DNA of 64,000 bases from Variovorax sp. OV329 (GCF_900114785.1 NZ_FOUG01000004.1:186001-250000), one strand, 5' to 3'; positions 1 through 9,308 are shown, counted from the first letter of the stretch. Notes: a model not told the origin generated them from the sequence alone. A program made the numbers and translations.

Positions 1-239
1 TCACGGATGGCATCATCGGGCTGGAATACGATGCATGCTGCTGGATCGGCCGGGTTGTGGTCGAGCGCCTGACCACCGGGCTGGCGACGGCCAACACCCG
101 GATCATGTTCCAACTGGAGTTCGTCGGTTTCGCCGCCGTGGGCACAAGCCCGCTGCGCAGCCTGCAAAGCAACATCCGCGCATACCAGCCACTGCGTCAA
201 CGGCTCGAGTCGCCGAGCCGATTCACCCAATACGACTGA
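1..239 (+). CDS. lptD: LPS-assembly protein LptD, C-terminal fragment
   Basis: This is the last 78 or so codons of an open frame that enters from the left edge and stops with TGA at 237-239. LptD is the outer-membrane beta-barrel that inserts lipopolysaccharide into the outer leaflet. The visible part holds the adjacent cysteine pair followed by tryptophan (YDACCW), used in LptD disulfide bonding, then RVVVERL, a beta-strand-like stretch and a terminal PLRSLQSNIRAYQPLR resembling LptD ends. surA follows 23 nt later; SurA is the periplasmic chaperone for LptD, and the gene order lptD-surA is common in proteobacteria. The start lies outside the window. Identity rests on the C-terminal motif and the neighbour, so it is strong but not certain. 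Confidence 0.88.
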   Translation, partial: TDGIIGLEYDACCWIGRVVVERLTTGLATANTRIMFQLEFVGFAAVGTSPLRSLQSNIRAYQPLRQRLESPSRFTQYD

Positions 240-262
240 TTTCTCCCTGAAGAAGGCCAGCC

Positions 263-1717
263 ATGAGCCAATCCCGAATTCTCTACAGCGCCATCTTTCT
301 CGCCGCCCTGGGCGCTGCAGGCATTGCACAGGCGCAAAGCAGCACCCGCTCGGGCGCCACCGCGAGCCCGGCGCCCCGCGGCATCACGGACATCATGCGC
401 GCCGGGCCGCAGAAGCAGTTGCCGCCCGCCGTGGCGGCTACACCGGTTCCGACGCCTGCGCCGACCACCACGCCCAGCGGGCAGCGCGTGGCCGAGTACA
501 TCGTGGCGCTGGTCAACTCCGAGCCGATCACCAATACCGAGGTGCTCTCGCGCGTGCAACGCGCCCTGCGCCAGGGCGGCTCCGAGGTCGAGCGCGTGCC
601 GCGCCCCGAACTCAACCGCATGGCGCTGGAACGCATCATCGTCGAGAAGGCGCAGCTGCAGCAGGCCAAGGAACTGGGCATCAAGATCGACGACCTCGCG
701 GTCGACCAGGCCGAGGAAGGCGTGGCCCGCCAGAACCAGATGACGGTCACGGAGCTGGGCCGCCGCCTGGCGCAGGAAGGCATCTCGCGCGACGCCTACC
801 GTCAGGAACTGCGCACCCAGATCACGATGATGCGGCTGCGCGAGCGCGAGGTCGAGCCGAGGGTCAAGGTGAGTGACCTGGAGGTGGACCAATACCTGCG
901 CGACCAGCGCAGCAGCTCGGCCGCGAAGGCCGCGCCGGACGTGAACATCGCCCACGTCCTGGTCACCGTGCCCGAGAATGCTTCGGACGCCAAGGTGGCC
1001 GAGCTGCAGCAGAAGGCGCAAGGCATCGCGCAGCGCGCGCGTTCCGGCGAGGATTTCAGTGCTCTGGCGCGCGATCTGTCGGACGCGCCTGACCGCCTCA
1101 ACGGCGGCGCCCTGGGCGTACGCAGCGCCGACCGCTATCCACCCCTGTTCATGGAGGCGACACAGAACACGCCCGTGGGCGGCATCGCCGGGCCGATCCG
1201 CTCCGGCGCAGGCTTCCACGTGCTGAAGGTGCTGAGCAAGTCGCAGCCCGGCGAAGCCTCGGCCACCGTCTCTCAGACCAAGGTGCGCCACATCCTGCTG
1301 CGCGTGGACGACAAGGCCAACACCGCTCAGGCAGCGCAGAAACTGGCCGAGTTCAAGAAGCAGATCGATGCCGGCACGGCCACCTTCGCGGGCCTGGCGC
1401 GCGACAACTCGCAGGACGGCAGCGCCAAGGACGGAGGCGAGCTCGGCTGGTCGCGTCCCGGCATGTTCGTGCCCGAGTTCGAGGAAGCGATGAATCGGCT
1501 GCAGCCCGGCCAAGTGAGCGATCCGGTCGTCTCGCGCTTCGGCGTGCACCTGATCCAGGTCGAGGAGCGCCGTGAGGCCAAGCTGTCGCAGGCCGAGCAG
1601 CGCGAGGCCGCGCGTGCCGTGCTGCGCGAGAAGCGCATGGAAGAGGCCTACAACACCTGGGCGCAGGAAGTGCGCGGCCGCGCCTACGTCGAATTCCGCG
1701 AGGCGCCGCAGTCCTGA
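263..1717 (+). CDS. surA: Periplasmic peptidyl-prolyl isomerase/chaperone SurA
   Basis: SurA escorts unfolded outer-membrane proteins (including LptD) across the periplasm and has parvulin-type prolyl isomerase domains. The 484-residue product starts with a Sec signal peptide (residues 1-24, ending AGIAQA). A Pro/Ala/Thr-rich stretch follows (about 28-72), then the SurA N-domain opening with [18 protein letters not shown] (about 81-98), and two parvulin repeats at roughly 228-325 and 341-440. The second keeps the typical [12 protein letters not shown] and [14 protein letters not shown] signatures. The protein is longer than the E. coli version (about 428) mainly because of the low-complexity stretch after the signal. 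ATG at 263 is the first in-frame start after lptD. In E. coli pdxA lies between surA and ksgA; here ksgA follows directly. Confidence 0.95.
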   Translation: MSQSRILYSAIFLAALGAAGIAQAQSSTRSGATASPAPRGITDIMRAGPQKQLPPAVAATPVPTPAPTTTPSGQRVAEYIVALVNSEPITNTEVLSRVQRALRQGGSEVERVPRPELNRMALERIIVEKAQLQQAKELGIKIDDLAVDQAEEGVARQNQMTVTELGRRLAQEGISRDAYRQELRTQITMMRLREREVEPRVKVSDLEVDQYLRDQRSSSAAKAAPDVNIAHVLVTVPENASDAKVAELQQKAQGIAQRARSGEDFSALARDLSDAPDRLNGGALGVRSADRYPPLFMEATQNTPVGGIAGPIRSGAGFHVLKVLSKSQPGEASATVSQTKVRHILLRVDDKANTAQAAQKLAEFKKQIDAGTATFAGLARDNSQDGSAKDGGELGWSRPGMFVPEFEEAMNRLQPGQVSDPVVSRFGVHLIQVEERREAKLSQAEQREAARAVLREKRMEEAYNTWAQEVRGRAYVEFREAPQS

Positions 1718-1754
1718 TGGCTTCCCGCCGGGCCGCAGCGCGGCACGCCGCGCC

Positions 1755-2528
1755 ATGAAGCACATCCCGCGCAAGCGCTTCGGGCAGCATTTCCTCTCGG
1801 ACGGAGGAATCATCGATGCCATCGTGCAGGCGATCGCGCCGCGACCGGGCGACGCCATGGTGGAAATCGGCCCGGGCCTGGCCGCGCTCACGCAGCCGCT
1901 GGTGGAGCGTCTGGGCCGCCTGACCGTGATCGAACTGGACCGCGACCTGGCGGCGCGGCTGCGCAACCACGGGCAGCTGGCCGTCATCGAGTCGGACGTC
2001 CTCAAGGTGGATTTCGGCGCGCTGGCGCAGGAACTGGCGCCGGACCAGCCGGCGGCGTTGCGGGTGGTGGGCAACCTCCCCTACAACATCTCCACCCCCA
2101 TCCTCTTCCACCTGCTGGAGTTCGCCGGCCGCATTGCCGACCAGCACTTCATGCTGCAAAAGGAAGTGATCGACCGCATGGTGGCGCAGCCCGCCACCTC
2201 CGACTACGGGCGCCTGAGCGTGATGCTGCAGTGGCGCTACGCCATGGAGAACGTGCTCTTCGTGCCGCCCGAAAGCTTCGATCCGCCGCCGCGGGTGGAC
2301 AGCGCCGTGGTGCGCATGGTGCCGCGCGCCGAATTCGCGCCTGTCGATGCCAGGCTGTTCGAGCAGTTGGTGCAGACCGCCTTCAGCCAGCGCCGCAAGC
2401 TGCTGCGCCACACCCTGGGCAAGTGGCTGGAGGCGATGGCCTTCGACGGCGAATTCGACACCCAGCGGCGCGCCGAGGAGGTGGCCGTCGAGGAATACGT
2501 GGCGCTGGCCCTGGCGCTGAAGAAGTAG
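1755..2528 (+). CDS. rsmA: 16S rRNA dimethyladenosine transferase RsmA (KsgA)
   Basis: RsmA dimethylates two adjacent adenines in the 3'-terminal hairpin of 16S rRNA during 30S maturation; its loss gives kasugamycin resistance. The 257-residue product has the family N-terminus KRFGQHFL (residues 7-14), the SAM-binding motif [10 protein letters not shown] (36-45), the acidic residue after strand 2 (VIELD) and the catalytic NLPYNIS motif (107-113). The C-terminal helical domain with [12 protein letters not shown] is complete. The frame is open further upstream, but ATG 1755 gives the standard [10 protein letters not shown] start. The gene is 37 nt after surA and is probably co-transcribed, ending at the hairpin terminator at about 2556-2586. 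Confidence 0.96.
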   Translation: MKHIPRKRFGQHFLSDGGIIDAIVQAIAPRPGDAMVEIGPGLAALTQPLVERLGRLTVIELDRDLAARLRNHGQLAVIESDVLKVDFGALAQELAPDQPAALRVVGNLPYNISTPILFHLLEFAGRIADQHFMLQKEVIDRMVAQPATSDYGRLSVMLQWRYAMENVLFVPPESFDPPPRVDSAVVRMVPRAEFAPVDARLFEQLVQTAFSQRRKLLRHTLGKWLEAMAFDGEFDTQRRAEEVAVEEYVALALALKK

Positions 2529-2555
2529 AAGCAGCCAGCAACCGCCGCAGAAACG

Positions 2556-2586
2556 AAAAAGACCCGCCGAAGCGGGTCTTTTTTTG
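2556..2586. terminator. Bidirectional intrinsic terminator
   Basis: A run of A residues is followed by GACCCGC, a short CGAA loop, GCGGGTC and a run of T residues. The stem therefore has a U-tract on either strand. It sits between the end of rsmA on the plus strand and the convergent barstar/RNase unit on the minus strand, so it can terminate both. Confidence 0.9.
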
Positions 2587-2603
2587 TACCGGTCGGCAGG
2601 GCC

Positions 2604-2828
2604 TCAGGCGGCCGCGAGCCAGTAGCCGGCGTTGAAGGGGCTGCTCATTCGCAGCGCCAGGGGCGACACGTCCAGGAGCTTGTCCGTGGGCATCTTCTCG
2701 GCGTTCGGATCTTCGGGGACCTCGGTGGCGGGTGCGGCGGCGACCGTGGCGGCGCCGTTGTTAGCCTCGTTCGCCCGTTCTGCTTGGCTGGCTTGTGCAG
2801 AACGGGCTACAGAAAAGAATAGAAGCAC
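2604..2828 (-). CDS. Out-of-frame C-terminal extension of the barstar gene (74 codons)
   Basis: A 74-codon frame overlaps the last eight codons of the barstar gene in the -1 frame and then runs on alone to the shared terminator. Its first residues are hydrophobic (LLFFSV). Next come an Ala/Gln/Glu/Asn-rich stretch and a more sequence-specific end containing EVPEDPNAEKMPTDKLLD and PFNAGYWLAAA. It has no ribosome-binding site of its own and begins only with GTG inside barstar. That makes a C-terminal extension joined to barstar, by ribosomal -1 slippage or by an undetected single-base change, more likely than a free gene. I do not recognise the sequence. The choice between real extension, assembly indel and noise is open. 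Confidence 0.4.
   Translation of the reverse strand: MLLFFSVARSAQASQAERANEANNGAATVAAAPATEVPEDPNAEKMPTDKLLDVSPLALRMSSPFNAGYWLAAA
2773..2807. repeat. 11-bp perfect inverted repeat at the barstar stop codon
   Basis: GCCCGTTCTGC at 2773-2783 is exactly complementary to GCAGAACGGGC at 2797-2807, with a 13-nt loop. On the minus strand the hairpin starts at the last base of the barstar TAG codon. It follows a four-T run (about 2813-2816) by 5 nt. There is no U-tract, so it is not an ordinary intrinsic terminator. Confidence 0.7.
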
Positions 2829-3226
2829 CGGAAGGGGATCTTGCGATCACCCCAGTAGTCCGAGGTGTCTCGGAAGATGTCCAGCAACTGCTCGCGTGCT
2901 TCCTTGTCGAACTTGCCGTTGGCCGGGATCTGCTCGAGCACCACCACGAAGCCGGGCTGCGGGCCCGACTTGTGCAGCGGGTCGGTCATGCAGTCGTACA
3001 GCGCGTCGAAGTTCTTGCCGAAGTGCTGCGGGAACATGAACTGCTGGGCGATGAGGTCGAGCACGTCCTGCTTGCTCTGGGCATTGCCCAGGTTGGCATA
3101 CAGGAAATGCTGCCCCGCCGACTGCGCCGCCTCCTGCAGGTCGCTCACGCGGAATGCGCGGATCGACTGCACGATGTTCGGGCGTACGCCGCGAAAGGTT
3201 ACGTTCATCTCCGGTGGTCTTTCCAT
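2807..3226 (-). CDS. Barstar-family ribonuclease inhibitor
   Basis: The product (139 residues from the chosen ATG) matches the barstar family: a small alpha/beta protein that binds and blocks barnase-type RNases in the cytoplasm. Typical features are the central FPQHFGKNFDALYDCMTD motif, a GFVVVLEQIP strand and the C-terminal DYWGDRKIPFRCFYSF. No signal peptide is seen, as expected for a cytoplasmic inhibitor. It follows the N1/T1-type RNase gene on the same strand, which supports an RNase/inhibitor pair. Three starts are possible (3238, 3226, 3208), none with a convincing ribosome-binding site. 3226 was picked because it avoids overlap with the RNase and leaves a short leader before MNVTFRGVRPNIV. 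The stop at 2807 is followed by the out-of-frame extension described separately. Confidence 0.85.
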   Translation of the reverse strand: MERPPEMNVTFRGVRPNIVQSIRAFRVSDLQEAAQSAGQHFLYANLGNAQSKQDVLDLIAQQFMFPQHFGKNFDALYDCMTDPLHKSGPQPGFVVVLEQIPANGKFDKEAREQLLDIFRDTSDYWGDRKIPFRCFYSFL

Positions 3227-3296
3227 AGTCGTCAACATGTCGTCGTCAGGCGCGTAGGGACGCCTCTCCAATGCCTTTAGTTTCCAGATCCCTGGT

Positions 3297-3704
3297 TCAC
3301 GGGACGATGCGGCGAAAGCTCGCATAGTGGTCCGCGCTGTACCAGCAGGTCGAAGGCGCCTTCAGCGCACCACCACACACGATTCGCCGCGCGCCGCGGT
3401 TGCGGGCACCTGGGGTGGCGACCGTGTATTCGCGGTAGTGCCCGCGCGCTTCGCGTGGCAGGAGGCGTTCGCGATTGCCGAACACGCTGCCGTCCTTCTC
3501 GTACCGAAACGGGCCACCATCGAAAATGGCCTGGTAGGTTCGCTGTCCCTCCGCCGGAAGTTCAGTCAGGGCGACCGTGGTCGCCTGCTGACGGCTCGTG
3601 GTCCCGGGCCATTCGAAGCCCTGGGCCCCGGTCGAAAGCGCCGTGAGCACAAGCCCGGTGAGCGCAAGTTTCGAAACGACAGACCTGAGGAAGGCGAACG
3701 CCAC
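3297..3704 (-). CDS. Secreted guanyl-specific ribonuclease, N1/T1 (barnase/RNase Sa) family
   Basis: The 135-residue product has an N-terminal signal peptide (about 1-29, ALTGLVLTALSTGAQG), then a compact domain typical of microbial guanyl-preferring RNases. Visible signatures are GGPFRYEKDGSVFGNRERLLP, HYREYTVATPGARNRGARRI and DHYASFRRI. In this family the Glu of REYTV, the Arg of GARR and the His of DHY form the catalytic set, and all are present. It should cleave single-stranded RNA 3' of guanosine outside the cytoplasm. The start is GTG (3702-3704) without a strong ribosome-binding site. The barstar-like inhibitor lies about 70 nt downstream on the same strand, a pairing that protects the producer. 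Two cysteines near the end (IVCGG and STCWY) could form a disulfide. Confidence 0.9.
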   Translation of the reverse strand: MAFAFLRSVVSKLALTGLVLTALSTGAQGFEWPGTTSRQQATTVALTELPAEGQRTYQAIFDGGPFRYEKDGSVFGNRERLLPREARGHYREYTVATPGARNRGARRIVCGGALKAPSTCWYSADHYASFRRIVP

Positions 3705-3931
3705 GATGGGACAACGCGAACTGAAAAAGCGGGAGGGCCAGTGAAGCCCAGTGAACTGGATCCGGCGGAAAACCGGGTTTCGGCAGCGCCGAAAGCCTGG
3801 GGTTTACCCTCGAATTCAAGCCCGCCAGTGTGCACCAGACGCGCGCAAATAGCAAGCACCTGCCCAATTTCTGAGCAGGCGCCCCGGAGGCGGTCGCACT
3901 TGGAAGTTAGCGGCCGCTTTCTTGCAAAACG

Positions 3932-6289
3932 TTAACGGTCGGCGTTTGCGTCGGCCACGGTGAGGGCCGTCATGTTGACGATGCGCCGAACCGTCGCGCT
4001 GGCGGTCAGGATGTGCACCGGCTTGGCCGCACCCAGCAGGACGGGGCCGATGGCGATGTTGCCACCGGCCGCCGTCTTGAGCAGGTTGTAAGAAATGTTT
4101 GCGGCGTCGATGTTGGGGAAGACCAGCAGGTTGGCGTCACCGGCCAGCGCGCTGTGCGGCATGACCTGCGCGCGCTGCTTGCCGTCCAGCGCCACGTCGC
4201 CGTGCATCTCGCCGTCCACTTCCAGCCAGGGCGCCTGCTCGCGAAGCAGGGCCAGGACCTCGCGCATCTTCACGGCGCTCGGGTTCTCGCTGCTGCCGAA
4301 GTTGGAGTGCGAGAGCAGCGCCGCCTTGGGCTTGAGGCCGAAGCGCATCATCTCCTCGGCCGCCATGGTGGTGATCTCGGCCAGCTCGACCGCGCTGGGG
4401 TCGTAGTTGACGTGCGTGTCCACCAGGAAGACCTGGCGGTCGGGCAGCAGCAGGCCGTTCATGCAGGCGTAGATCGGCACGTCCTGCGGCGTGCTGGCGC
4501 AGCCGCCGGGGCGCTTGCCGATCACCTGGTCGATGTAGCGCAGGTGAAGCGCGGTGGTGCCCCAGGTGCCACAGATCATGCCGTCCACGTCGCCCTTGTG
4601 CAGCAGCATGGAGCCGATCAGCGTCAGGCGCCGGCGCATCTCGATCTTGGCCACCTGCACCGTGATGCCCTTGCGCTCGGTCATGCGGTGGTAGGTCTGC
4701 CAGAAGTCGCGGTAGCGGTGGTCGAAATCGGTGTTGACCACGTCGTAGTCCAGCTCCTCGCGCAGGCGCAGGCCGAACTTCTGCACGCGCTGGGCGATGA
4801 TGGCCGGGCGGCCGATGAGCGTGGGGCGGGCAATGCCTTCGTCGACCACGATCTGCGCGGCCCGCAGCACGCGCTCTTCCTCGCCCTCGCAGTAGGCCAC
4901 GCGCTTCTTCGGGGCGCGGCGGGCCGCGTCGAAGATCGGCTTCATCGTCGTGCCCGAGGCGTAGACGAAGTTCTGCAGCCTGTCCCGGTAGGCGTCCATG
5001 TCCTTGATCGGGCGCAGGGCCACGCCGCTGTCGGCCGCCGCCTGGGCCACCGCCGGCGCGATCTTGATCATCAGGCGCGGGTCGAAGGGCTTGGGGATCA
5101 GGTACTCAGGGCCGAAGCTCAGCTTCTCGCCCACGTAGGCGGCAGCCACGCGCTCGCTCTGCTCGGCCTGTGCCAGCTCCGCGATGGCATGCACCGCGGC
5201 GATTTCCATCTCGTCGGTGATGGTGGTGGCGCCGGAGTCGAGCGCGCCACGGAAGATGTAGGGGAAGCACAGGACGTTGTTGACCTGGTTCGGGTAGTCG
5301 GTGCGGCCAGTGGCCATCACCACGTCCTCGCGCACCGAACGCGCGTCTTCCGGGGTGATTTCCGGGTTCGGGTTGGCCAGGGCGAAGATCACCGGCTTGG
5401 CGGCCATCCCGGCCACCATGTCGGGCTTGAGCACGCCGCCAGCCGACAGGCCCAGGAACACGTCCGCGCCTTCCATCACTTCGCCGAGCTTGCGCGCCGA
5501 GGTCTTCTGCGCGAAGCGGGCCTTGTCCTCGTCCATCAGCTCGGTGCGGCCTTCGTAGACCACGCCGGCCAGGTCGGTGACGAACACGTTCTCGCGCTTG
5601 AGGCCCACCTTGAGCAGCAGGTTCAGGCAGGCCAGCGCGGCGGCGCCGGCGCCCGAGGCCACCAGCTTCACTTCGCCGATGTCCTTGCCCACCACCTTCA
5701 GGGCGTTGAGCATGGCGGCAGCCACGGTGATGGCGGTGCCGTGTTGGTCGTCGTGAAAGACCGGGATCTTCATGCGCTTGCGCAACTCGCGCTCGACGTA
5801 GAAGCAGTCCGGGGCCTTGATGTCTTCCAGGTTGATGGCGCCGAAGGTGGGCTCCAGCGCGGCGATCACCTCGACCAGCTTGGCCGGGTCCTTCTCGTCG
5901 ATCTCGATGTCGAACACGTCGACGCCTGCGAACTTCTTGAACAGGACGCCCTTGCCCTCCATCACCGGCTTGGACGCCAGCGCGCCGATGTCGCCCAGCC
6001 CCAGCACGGCGGTGCCGTTGGTGATGACGGCCACCAGGTTGCCGCGAGCGGTGTACTTGAAGGCGTTGACCGGGTCCTTGACGATCTCTTCGCAGGGCGC
6101 GGCGACCCCGGGCGAGTAGGCCAGCGAGAGGTCGCGCTGGTTGAGCACCTGCTTGGTCGCAGTGATCGCGATCTTCCCGGGAATGGGATGCTCGTGGTAC
6201 TCCAGCGCGGCGCGTCGCAGTTGTGCTTGCCGGTCTTCGGCGCTCAAGGGACTGGCCGCCGGATTGCTGGTGGGAGTGGGATCGGACAT
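3932..6289 (-). CDS. maeB: NADP-dependent malic enzyme with phosphotransacetylase-like domain
   Basis: This enzyme oxidatively decarboxylates malate to pyruvate, making NADPH and linking the TCA cycle to pyruvate. The 785-residue product has the large MaeB architecture. An N-terminal malic enzyme catalytic domain carries [31 protein letters not shown] and [15 protein letters not shown]. An NAD(P)-binding domain follows with [16 protein letters not shown]. From about residue 440 a phosphate acetyltransferase-like domain runs to the end ([34 protein letters not shown]). In this family that domain is usually regulatory (acetyl-CoA/acetyl-phosphate response). The start ATG is preceded by AGGAGT at a normal distance. 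It is monocistronic, divergent from the SPFH gene. Confidence 0.96.
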   Translation of the reverse strand: MSDPTPTSNPAASPLSAEDRQAQLRRAALEYHEHPIPGKIAITATKQVLNQRDLSLAYSPGVAAPCEEIVKDPVNAFKYTARGNLVAVITNGTAVLGLGDIGALASKPVMEGKGVLFKKFAGVDVFDIEIDEKDPAKLVEVIAALEPTFGAINLEDIKAPDCFYVERELRKRMKIPVFHDDQHGTAITVAAAMLNALKVVGKDIGEVKLVASGAGAAALACLNLLLKVGLKRENVFVTDLAGVVYEGRTELMDEDKARFAQKTSARKLGEVMEGADVFLGLSAGGVLKPDMVAGMAAKPVIFALANPNPEITPEDARSVREDVVMATGRTDYPNQVNNVLCFPYIFRGALDSGATTITDEMEIAAVHAIAELAQAEQSERVAAAYVGEKLSFGPEYLIPKPFDPRLMIKIAPAVAQAAADSGVALRPIKDMDAYRDRLQNFVYASGTTMKPIFDAARRAPKKRVAYCEGEEERVLRAAQIVVDEGIARPTLIGRPAIIAQRVQKFGLRLREELDYDVVNTDFDHRYRDFWQTYHRMTERKGITVQVAKIEMRRRLTLIGSMLLHKGDVDGMICGTWGTTALHLRYIDQVIGKRPGGCASTPQDVPIYACMNGLLLPDRQVFLVDTHVNYDPSAVELAEITTMAAEEMMRFGLKPKAALLSHSNFGSSENPSAVKMREVLALLREQAPWLEVDGEMHGDVALDGKQRAQVMPHSALAGDANLLVFPNIDAANISYNLLKTAAGGNIAIGPVLLGAAKPVHILTASATVRRIVNMTALTVADANADR

Positions 6290-6472
6290 GGACGAGTTGA
6301 CTCCTGCTGCCGCTGATGCACGTTCGGGCCCACGGCTTCGTTGTAAGGGGCGCCGATTGTAGACCTCGCCTGTGCGGGCCGCCGCGCCATGCCGGGTCGC
6401 CGCACTGCGGCGCTATGGCAAACTTCCAGGCGGAGGCCCGAACCACCCGAGCAACACGAGGAGAGAAGCGCC

Positions 6473-7519
6473 ATGGCACTGATGGATTTCATCAAGAAAC
6501 AGTTCATCGACATCATCCAGTGGACCGAGACCGGCGACGGCACGCTGGCCTGGCGCTTCCCGATGGCGGAGATGGAAATCCAGAACGGGGCCTCGCTCAC
6601 CGTTCGCGAATCGCAGATGGCGGTCTTCGTCAACGAAGGCCAGGTGGCCGACGTCTTCGGCCCCGGCATGTACAAGCTGACGACGCAGACGCTGCCGGTG
6701 CTCACCTACCTGAAGAACTGGGACAAGCTCTTCGAGTCCCCATTCAAGAGCGACGTCTACTTCTTCAGCACCCGCCAGCAGGTGGACCAGAAGTGGGGCA
6801 CGCCCCAGCCCATCAGCATCCGCGACAAGGACTTCGGCGCGGTGCGCCTGCGTGCCTTCGGCAACTACGCCTATCGCGTCGCCGACCCGAAGAAGTTCCA
6901 CACCGAGATCTCCGGCACGCGCGACATCTATTCGGTGCAGGACCTGGACGGCCAGCTGCGCGGCCTGGTGCTGCAGAACATCAGCAACGCCATTGCCGCC
7001 AGCGGCGTGCCCTTCCTGGACCTGGCGGCCAACCAGATCCAGTTCGCGCAGGCGCTGGCCAGCCAGCTCGCGCCGGAGTTCGCCAAGATCGGGCTGCAGC
7101 TGGACGGCATGACGGTGCAGAGCATCTCGCTGCCGGAAGAGCTGCAGAAGATCCTCGACCAGAAGATCGGCATGGGCATGGTCGGCAACGACATGGGCAG
7201 GTTCATGCAGTACCAGACGGCGCAGGCCATCCCCAAGTTCGCCGAGGGCGCCTCGCAGGGCGGCGGGGTGGCGGGCGACGCCATGGGCCTGGGCGCCGGC
7301 GTGGCGCTGGGCCAGGTGCTGGCGCAGAACCTGGCGCAAGGCCTGCAGGGCAATCCCGGTGGTGCCGGTGCGCCGGCCGCCGCGCCGGCGGTGGCCGCCA
7401 TCAGCCCGGCGGAGGTCATGGCGACGCTGGAGAAGCTGGGCGAACTCAAGTCCAAGGGCATCCTCACGCAGGAAGAATTCGACGCCAAGAAGACCGAACT
7501 GCTCAAGAAGCTGGTCTGA
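6473..7519 (+). CDS. SPFH-domain protein with C-terminal SHOCT motif
   Basis: The 348-residue product belongs to the bacterial SPFH/virion-core-like family (as in E. coli YdjI-type annotations). The N-terminus MALMDFIKKQFIDIIQW leads into an SPFH/band-7-type domain (about 20-230). A Gly/Ala-rich low-complexity linker follows (about 255-310, including AQNLAQGLQGNPGGAG). A C-terminal SHOCT helix-turn motif contains GELKSKGILTQEEFDAKK. SHOCT segments commonly mediate oligomerisation or membrane association. ATG 6473 follows a strong GAGGAGAG ribosome-binding site; the open frame upstream is not used. It is the first gene of a same-strand cluster with a DUF4178 protein, a DUF350 protein, a spermidine-synthase-like protein and an FAD oxidoreductase, suggesting work at the membrane. 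Molecular function is unknown. Confidence 0.85.
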   Translation: MALMDFIKKQFIDIIQWTETGDGTLAWRFPMAEMEIQNGASLTVRESQMAVFVNEGQVADVFGPGMYKLTTQTLPVLTYLKNWDKLFESPFKSDVYFFSTRQQVDQKWGTPQPISIRDKDFGAVRLRAFGNYAYRVADPKKFHTEISGTRDIYSVQDLDGQLRGLVLQNISNAIAASGVPFLDLAANQIQFAQALASQLAPEFAKIGLQLDGMTVQSISLPEELQKILDQKIGMGMVGNDMGRFMQYQTAQAIPKFAEGASQGGGVAGDAMGLGAGVALGQVLAQNLAQGLQGNPGGAGAPAAAPAVAAISPAEVMATLEKLGELKSKGILTQEEFDAKKTELLKKLV

Positions 7520-7555
7520 GCCGCGCCGCTTTCCAGATGACGCCGTCGTCGTCGA

Positions 7556-9061
7556 ATGGCTGAGGGCGCCGGCAGCCCCCAGCGTGCCTACCGGGCCCCC
7601 TGCCCGGGCTGCGGCGCGCCGGTCGAGTTCCGCTCGGCCCAGTCCACCCATGCCGTCTGCGCCTACTGCCAGAGCACGGTCGTGCGCCAGGGCGACACGC
7701 TCTCGCGCATCGGCAAGATGGCCGAGCTCTTCGACGACTTCAGCCCGCTGCAGCTCTTTGCCGCAGGAAGCATGCAGGGGCATGGCTTCACCATCGTCGG
7801 GCGGCTGCAGTACCAGTACGAGGGCGGCCACTGGACCGAGTGGATCGCCGCGCTGGACGATGGCCGCATCGGCGTGCTGGCCGAGGACAACGGCGCCTAT
7901 GTCTTCGCCCTGCCCTACGAGCTGAAGCGTGAAGCGCCCTCCGCGGACACGCTGCGGCTGGGCCTGACCACCGCCATCGACGGGCGGCCCTTCACCGTCA
8001 GCTCGAACCAGCAGGTGAGCTTGATCTCGGCGCAGGGCGAGCTGCCGCGCCTGCCCACGCTCGGCCAGCCTTTCACCGTGGTGGAACTGCGCAACGAGCA
8101 AGGCCTGGTGCTCAGCCTGGAGTACGAGACCCCGGCGCCCACCGCCTACCTCGGCCGCAGCGCTTCGCTGGACGAGCTGAAGCTCACCGGCCTGCGCAGC
8201 GAATCGGCGAAGGAAGAAAAAGGCCGCAGCTTCGCCTGCCCCAATTGCGGCGCGTCGGTGACGCCGGTGCTGGCCGAGAGCAAGTCCATCGCCTGCAAGA
8301 GCTGCGGCACCCTCATCGACCTGAGCGAGGGCATCGGCGGCGAACTGAGGCATACCACCCAGGACGAGCCGGTGCGCCCGCTGATCGCGCTGGGCCGCAC
8401 CGGCCAGTTGCAGGGCGTGTCGTGGCAGGTGGTGGGCTTCCAGCACCGCATGGGCGAGGTGCCGGGCGAGGACGAGCATTTCGGCTGGAGCGAATACCTG
8501 CTCTACAACCAGCAGCGTGGCTTTTCCTTCCTGGTGGATTCTGAGGAAGGCTGGAGCCTGGTGCGGCCGCTGACCGGTGGCGCCACCCTGTCCAAGGACG
8601 GCCGCTTCGCCACCGCGCAGGGCAAGCAGTACCCGCTGCAGTACAGCTACAACGCGAGCACCAGCTACGTGTCCGGCGAGTTCTACTGGCGCGTCGAGCG
8701 CGGCCAGCAGACCTTCAACCGCGACTTCGCAGCGGGCCGCGACCTGCTGTCGCTGGAGCAGTCGCGCAGCGAGCAGACCTGGTCGGGCGGCTCCAAGCTC
8801 GACAGCGCCACCGTGGCCGCGGCCTTCAAGCTGGATGACCAGAAGGCGCTCTTCAAGCGCAGCGACGCCGCGCCGCTGAGCACGGCGCCGCGCCTGGGCT
8901 GCGGCACGGTGATCCTCATCCTTTTCCTGCTCATCGTGCTGCTCGGCATCCTGAGCACCTGCAGTTCGCGATGCGATCCGCGCTACGAGAACTGCTCTTC
9001 CTCTTCCCGCACCTCGGGTGGCTCCTACGGGGGTTATTCGAGCGGCGGCGGCCACAAGTAG
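7556..9061 (+). CDS. Zinc-ribbon DUF4178 membrane protein
   Basis: The 501-residue product starts with a zinc-ribbon (C16, C19, C35, C38). A DUF4178-type beta domain follows (about 45-200). A second zinc-ribbon (CPNC and CKSC, about 230-255) and a second DUF4178-type domain (about 275-430) come next. A single hydrophobic membrane segment (VILILFLLIVLLGIL) near residue 450-470 is followed by a Cys/Ser/Gly-rich tail ending SSGGGHK. The duplicated ribbon-plus-DUF4178 layout is seen in the sequence. The name DUF4178 is from recollection of the family. It starts 36 nt after the SPFH gene and lies upstream of a DUF350 gene, matching a recurrent neighbourhood linked to membrane stress or remodelling. 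No enzymatic motif is visible; it may be an adaptor with the bulk of the protein in the cytoplasm. Confidence 0.8.
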   Translation: MAEGAGSPQRAYRAPCPGCGAPVEFRSAQSTHAVCAYCQSTVVRQGDTLSRIGKMAELFDDFSPLQLFAAGSMQGHGFTIVGRLQYQYEGGHWTEWIAALDDGRIGVLAEDNGAYVFALPYELKREAPSADTLRLGLTTAIDGRPFTVSSNQQVSLISAQGELPRLPTLGQPFTVVELRNEQGLVLSLEYETPAPTAYLGRSASLDELKLTGLRSESAKEEKGRSFACPNCGASVTPVLAESKSIACKSCGTLIDLSEGIGGELRHTTQDEPVRPLIALGRTGQLQGVSWQVVGFQHRMGEVPGEDEHFGWSEYLLYNQQRGFSFLVDSEEGWSLVRPLTGGATLSKDGRFATAQGKQYPLQYSYNASTSYVSGEFYWRVERGQQTFNRDFAAGRDLLSLEQSRSEQTWSGGSKLDSATVAAAFKLDDQKALFKRSDAAPLSTAPRLGCGTVILILFLLIVLLGILSTCSSRCDPRYENCSSSSRTSGGSYGGYSSGGGHK

Positions 9062-9089
9062 AGAATCGTTTCAACAGGAGGTCTGCATC

Positions 9090-9308
9090 ATGGGAATCGA
9101 ATGGTTGAAGCCGGCGGTCGTGCTGGGCTCCCTGGTCTACGCCCTCATCGGCGTGGTGGTGTTCTGGGTGTGCTTCGTCGTCATCGACAAGCTCACGCCC
9201 TACAACCTGTGGAACGAGATCGTCGAGAAGCAGAACCGCGCGCTCGCGCTGGTGGTGGCGGCCATGTGCCTGGGCATCTCCATCATCGTGGCGGCCGCGA
9301 TCCACTGA
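9090..9308 (+). CDS. Small DUF350 membrane protein
   Basis: The 72-residue product is mostly two hydrophobic helices: VVLGSLVYALIGVVVFWVCF (about 10-30) and ALALVVAAMCLGISIIVAAA (about 50-70). A short polar loop (IDKLTPYNLWNEIVEKQNR) separates them. That wording is characteristic of DUF350 (YjfL-like) proteins; many copies have two such repeats, this one has a single unit. ATG 9090 is preceded by AGGAGG; the open frame upstream of it is not needed. It sits between the DUF4178 gene and the spermidine-synthase-like gene. In E. coli the yjfL gene is likewise in a cluster with a PspA-like protein and a glutathionylspermidine-synthase-like enzyme, so a shared membrane role is plausible. Function is not established. 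Confidence 0.82.
   Translation: MGIEWLKPAVVLGSLVYALIGVVVFWVCFVVIDKLTPYNLWNEIVEKQNRALALVVAAMCLGISIIVAAAIH

Noticed and set aside
1718..1754. Missing pdxA between surA and ksgA as a deletion
   Set aside because: Gene order around surA varies between proteobacteria; nothing in the 37-nt gap suggests a scar.
4013..6316. A 767-codon plus-strand open frame opposite maeB
   Set aside because: Antisense shadow of malic enzyme; no recognisable domain.
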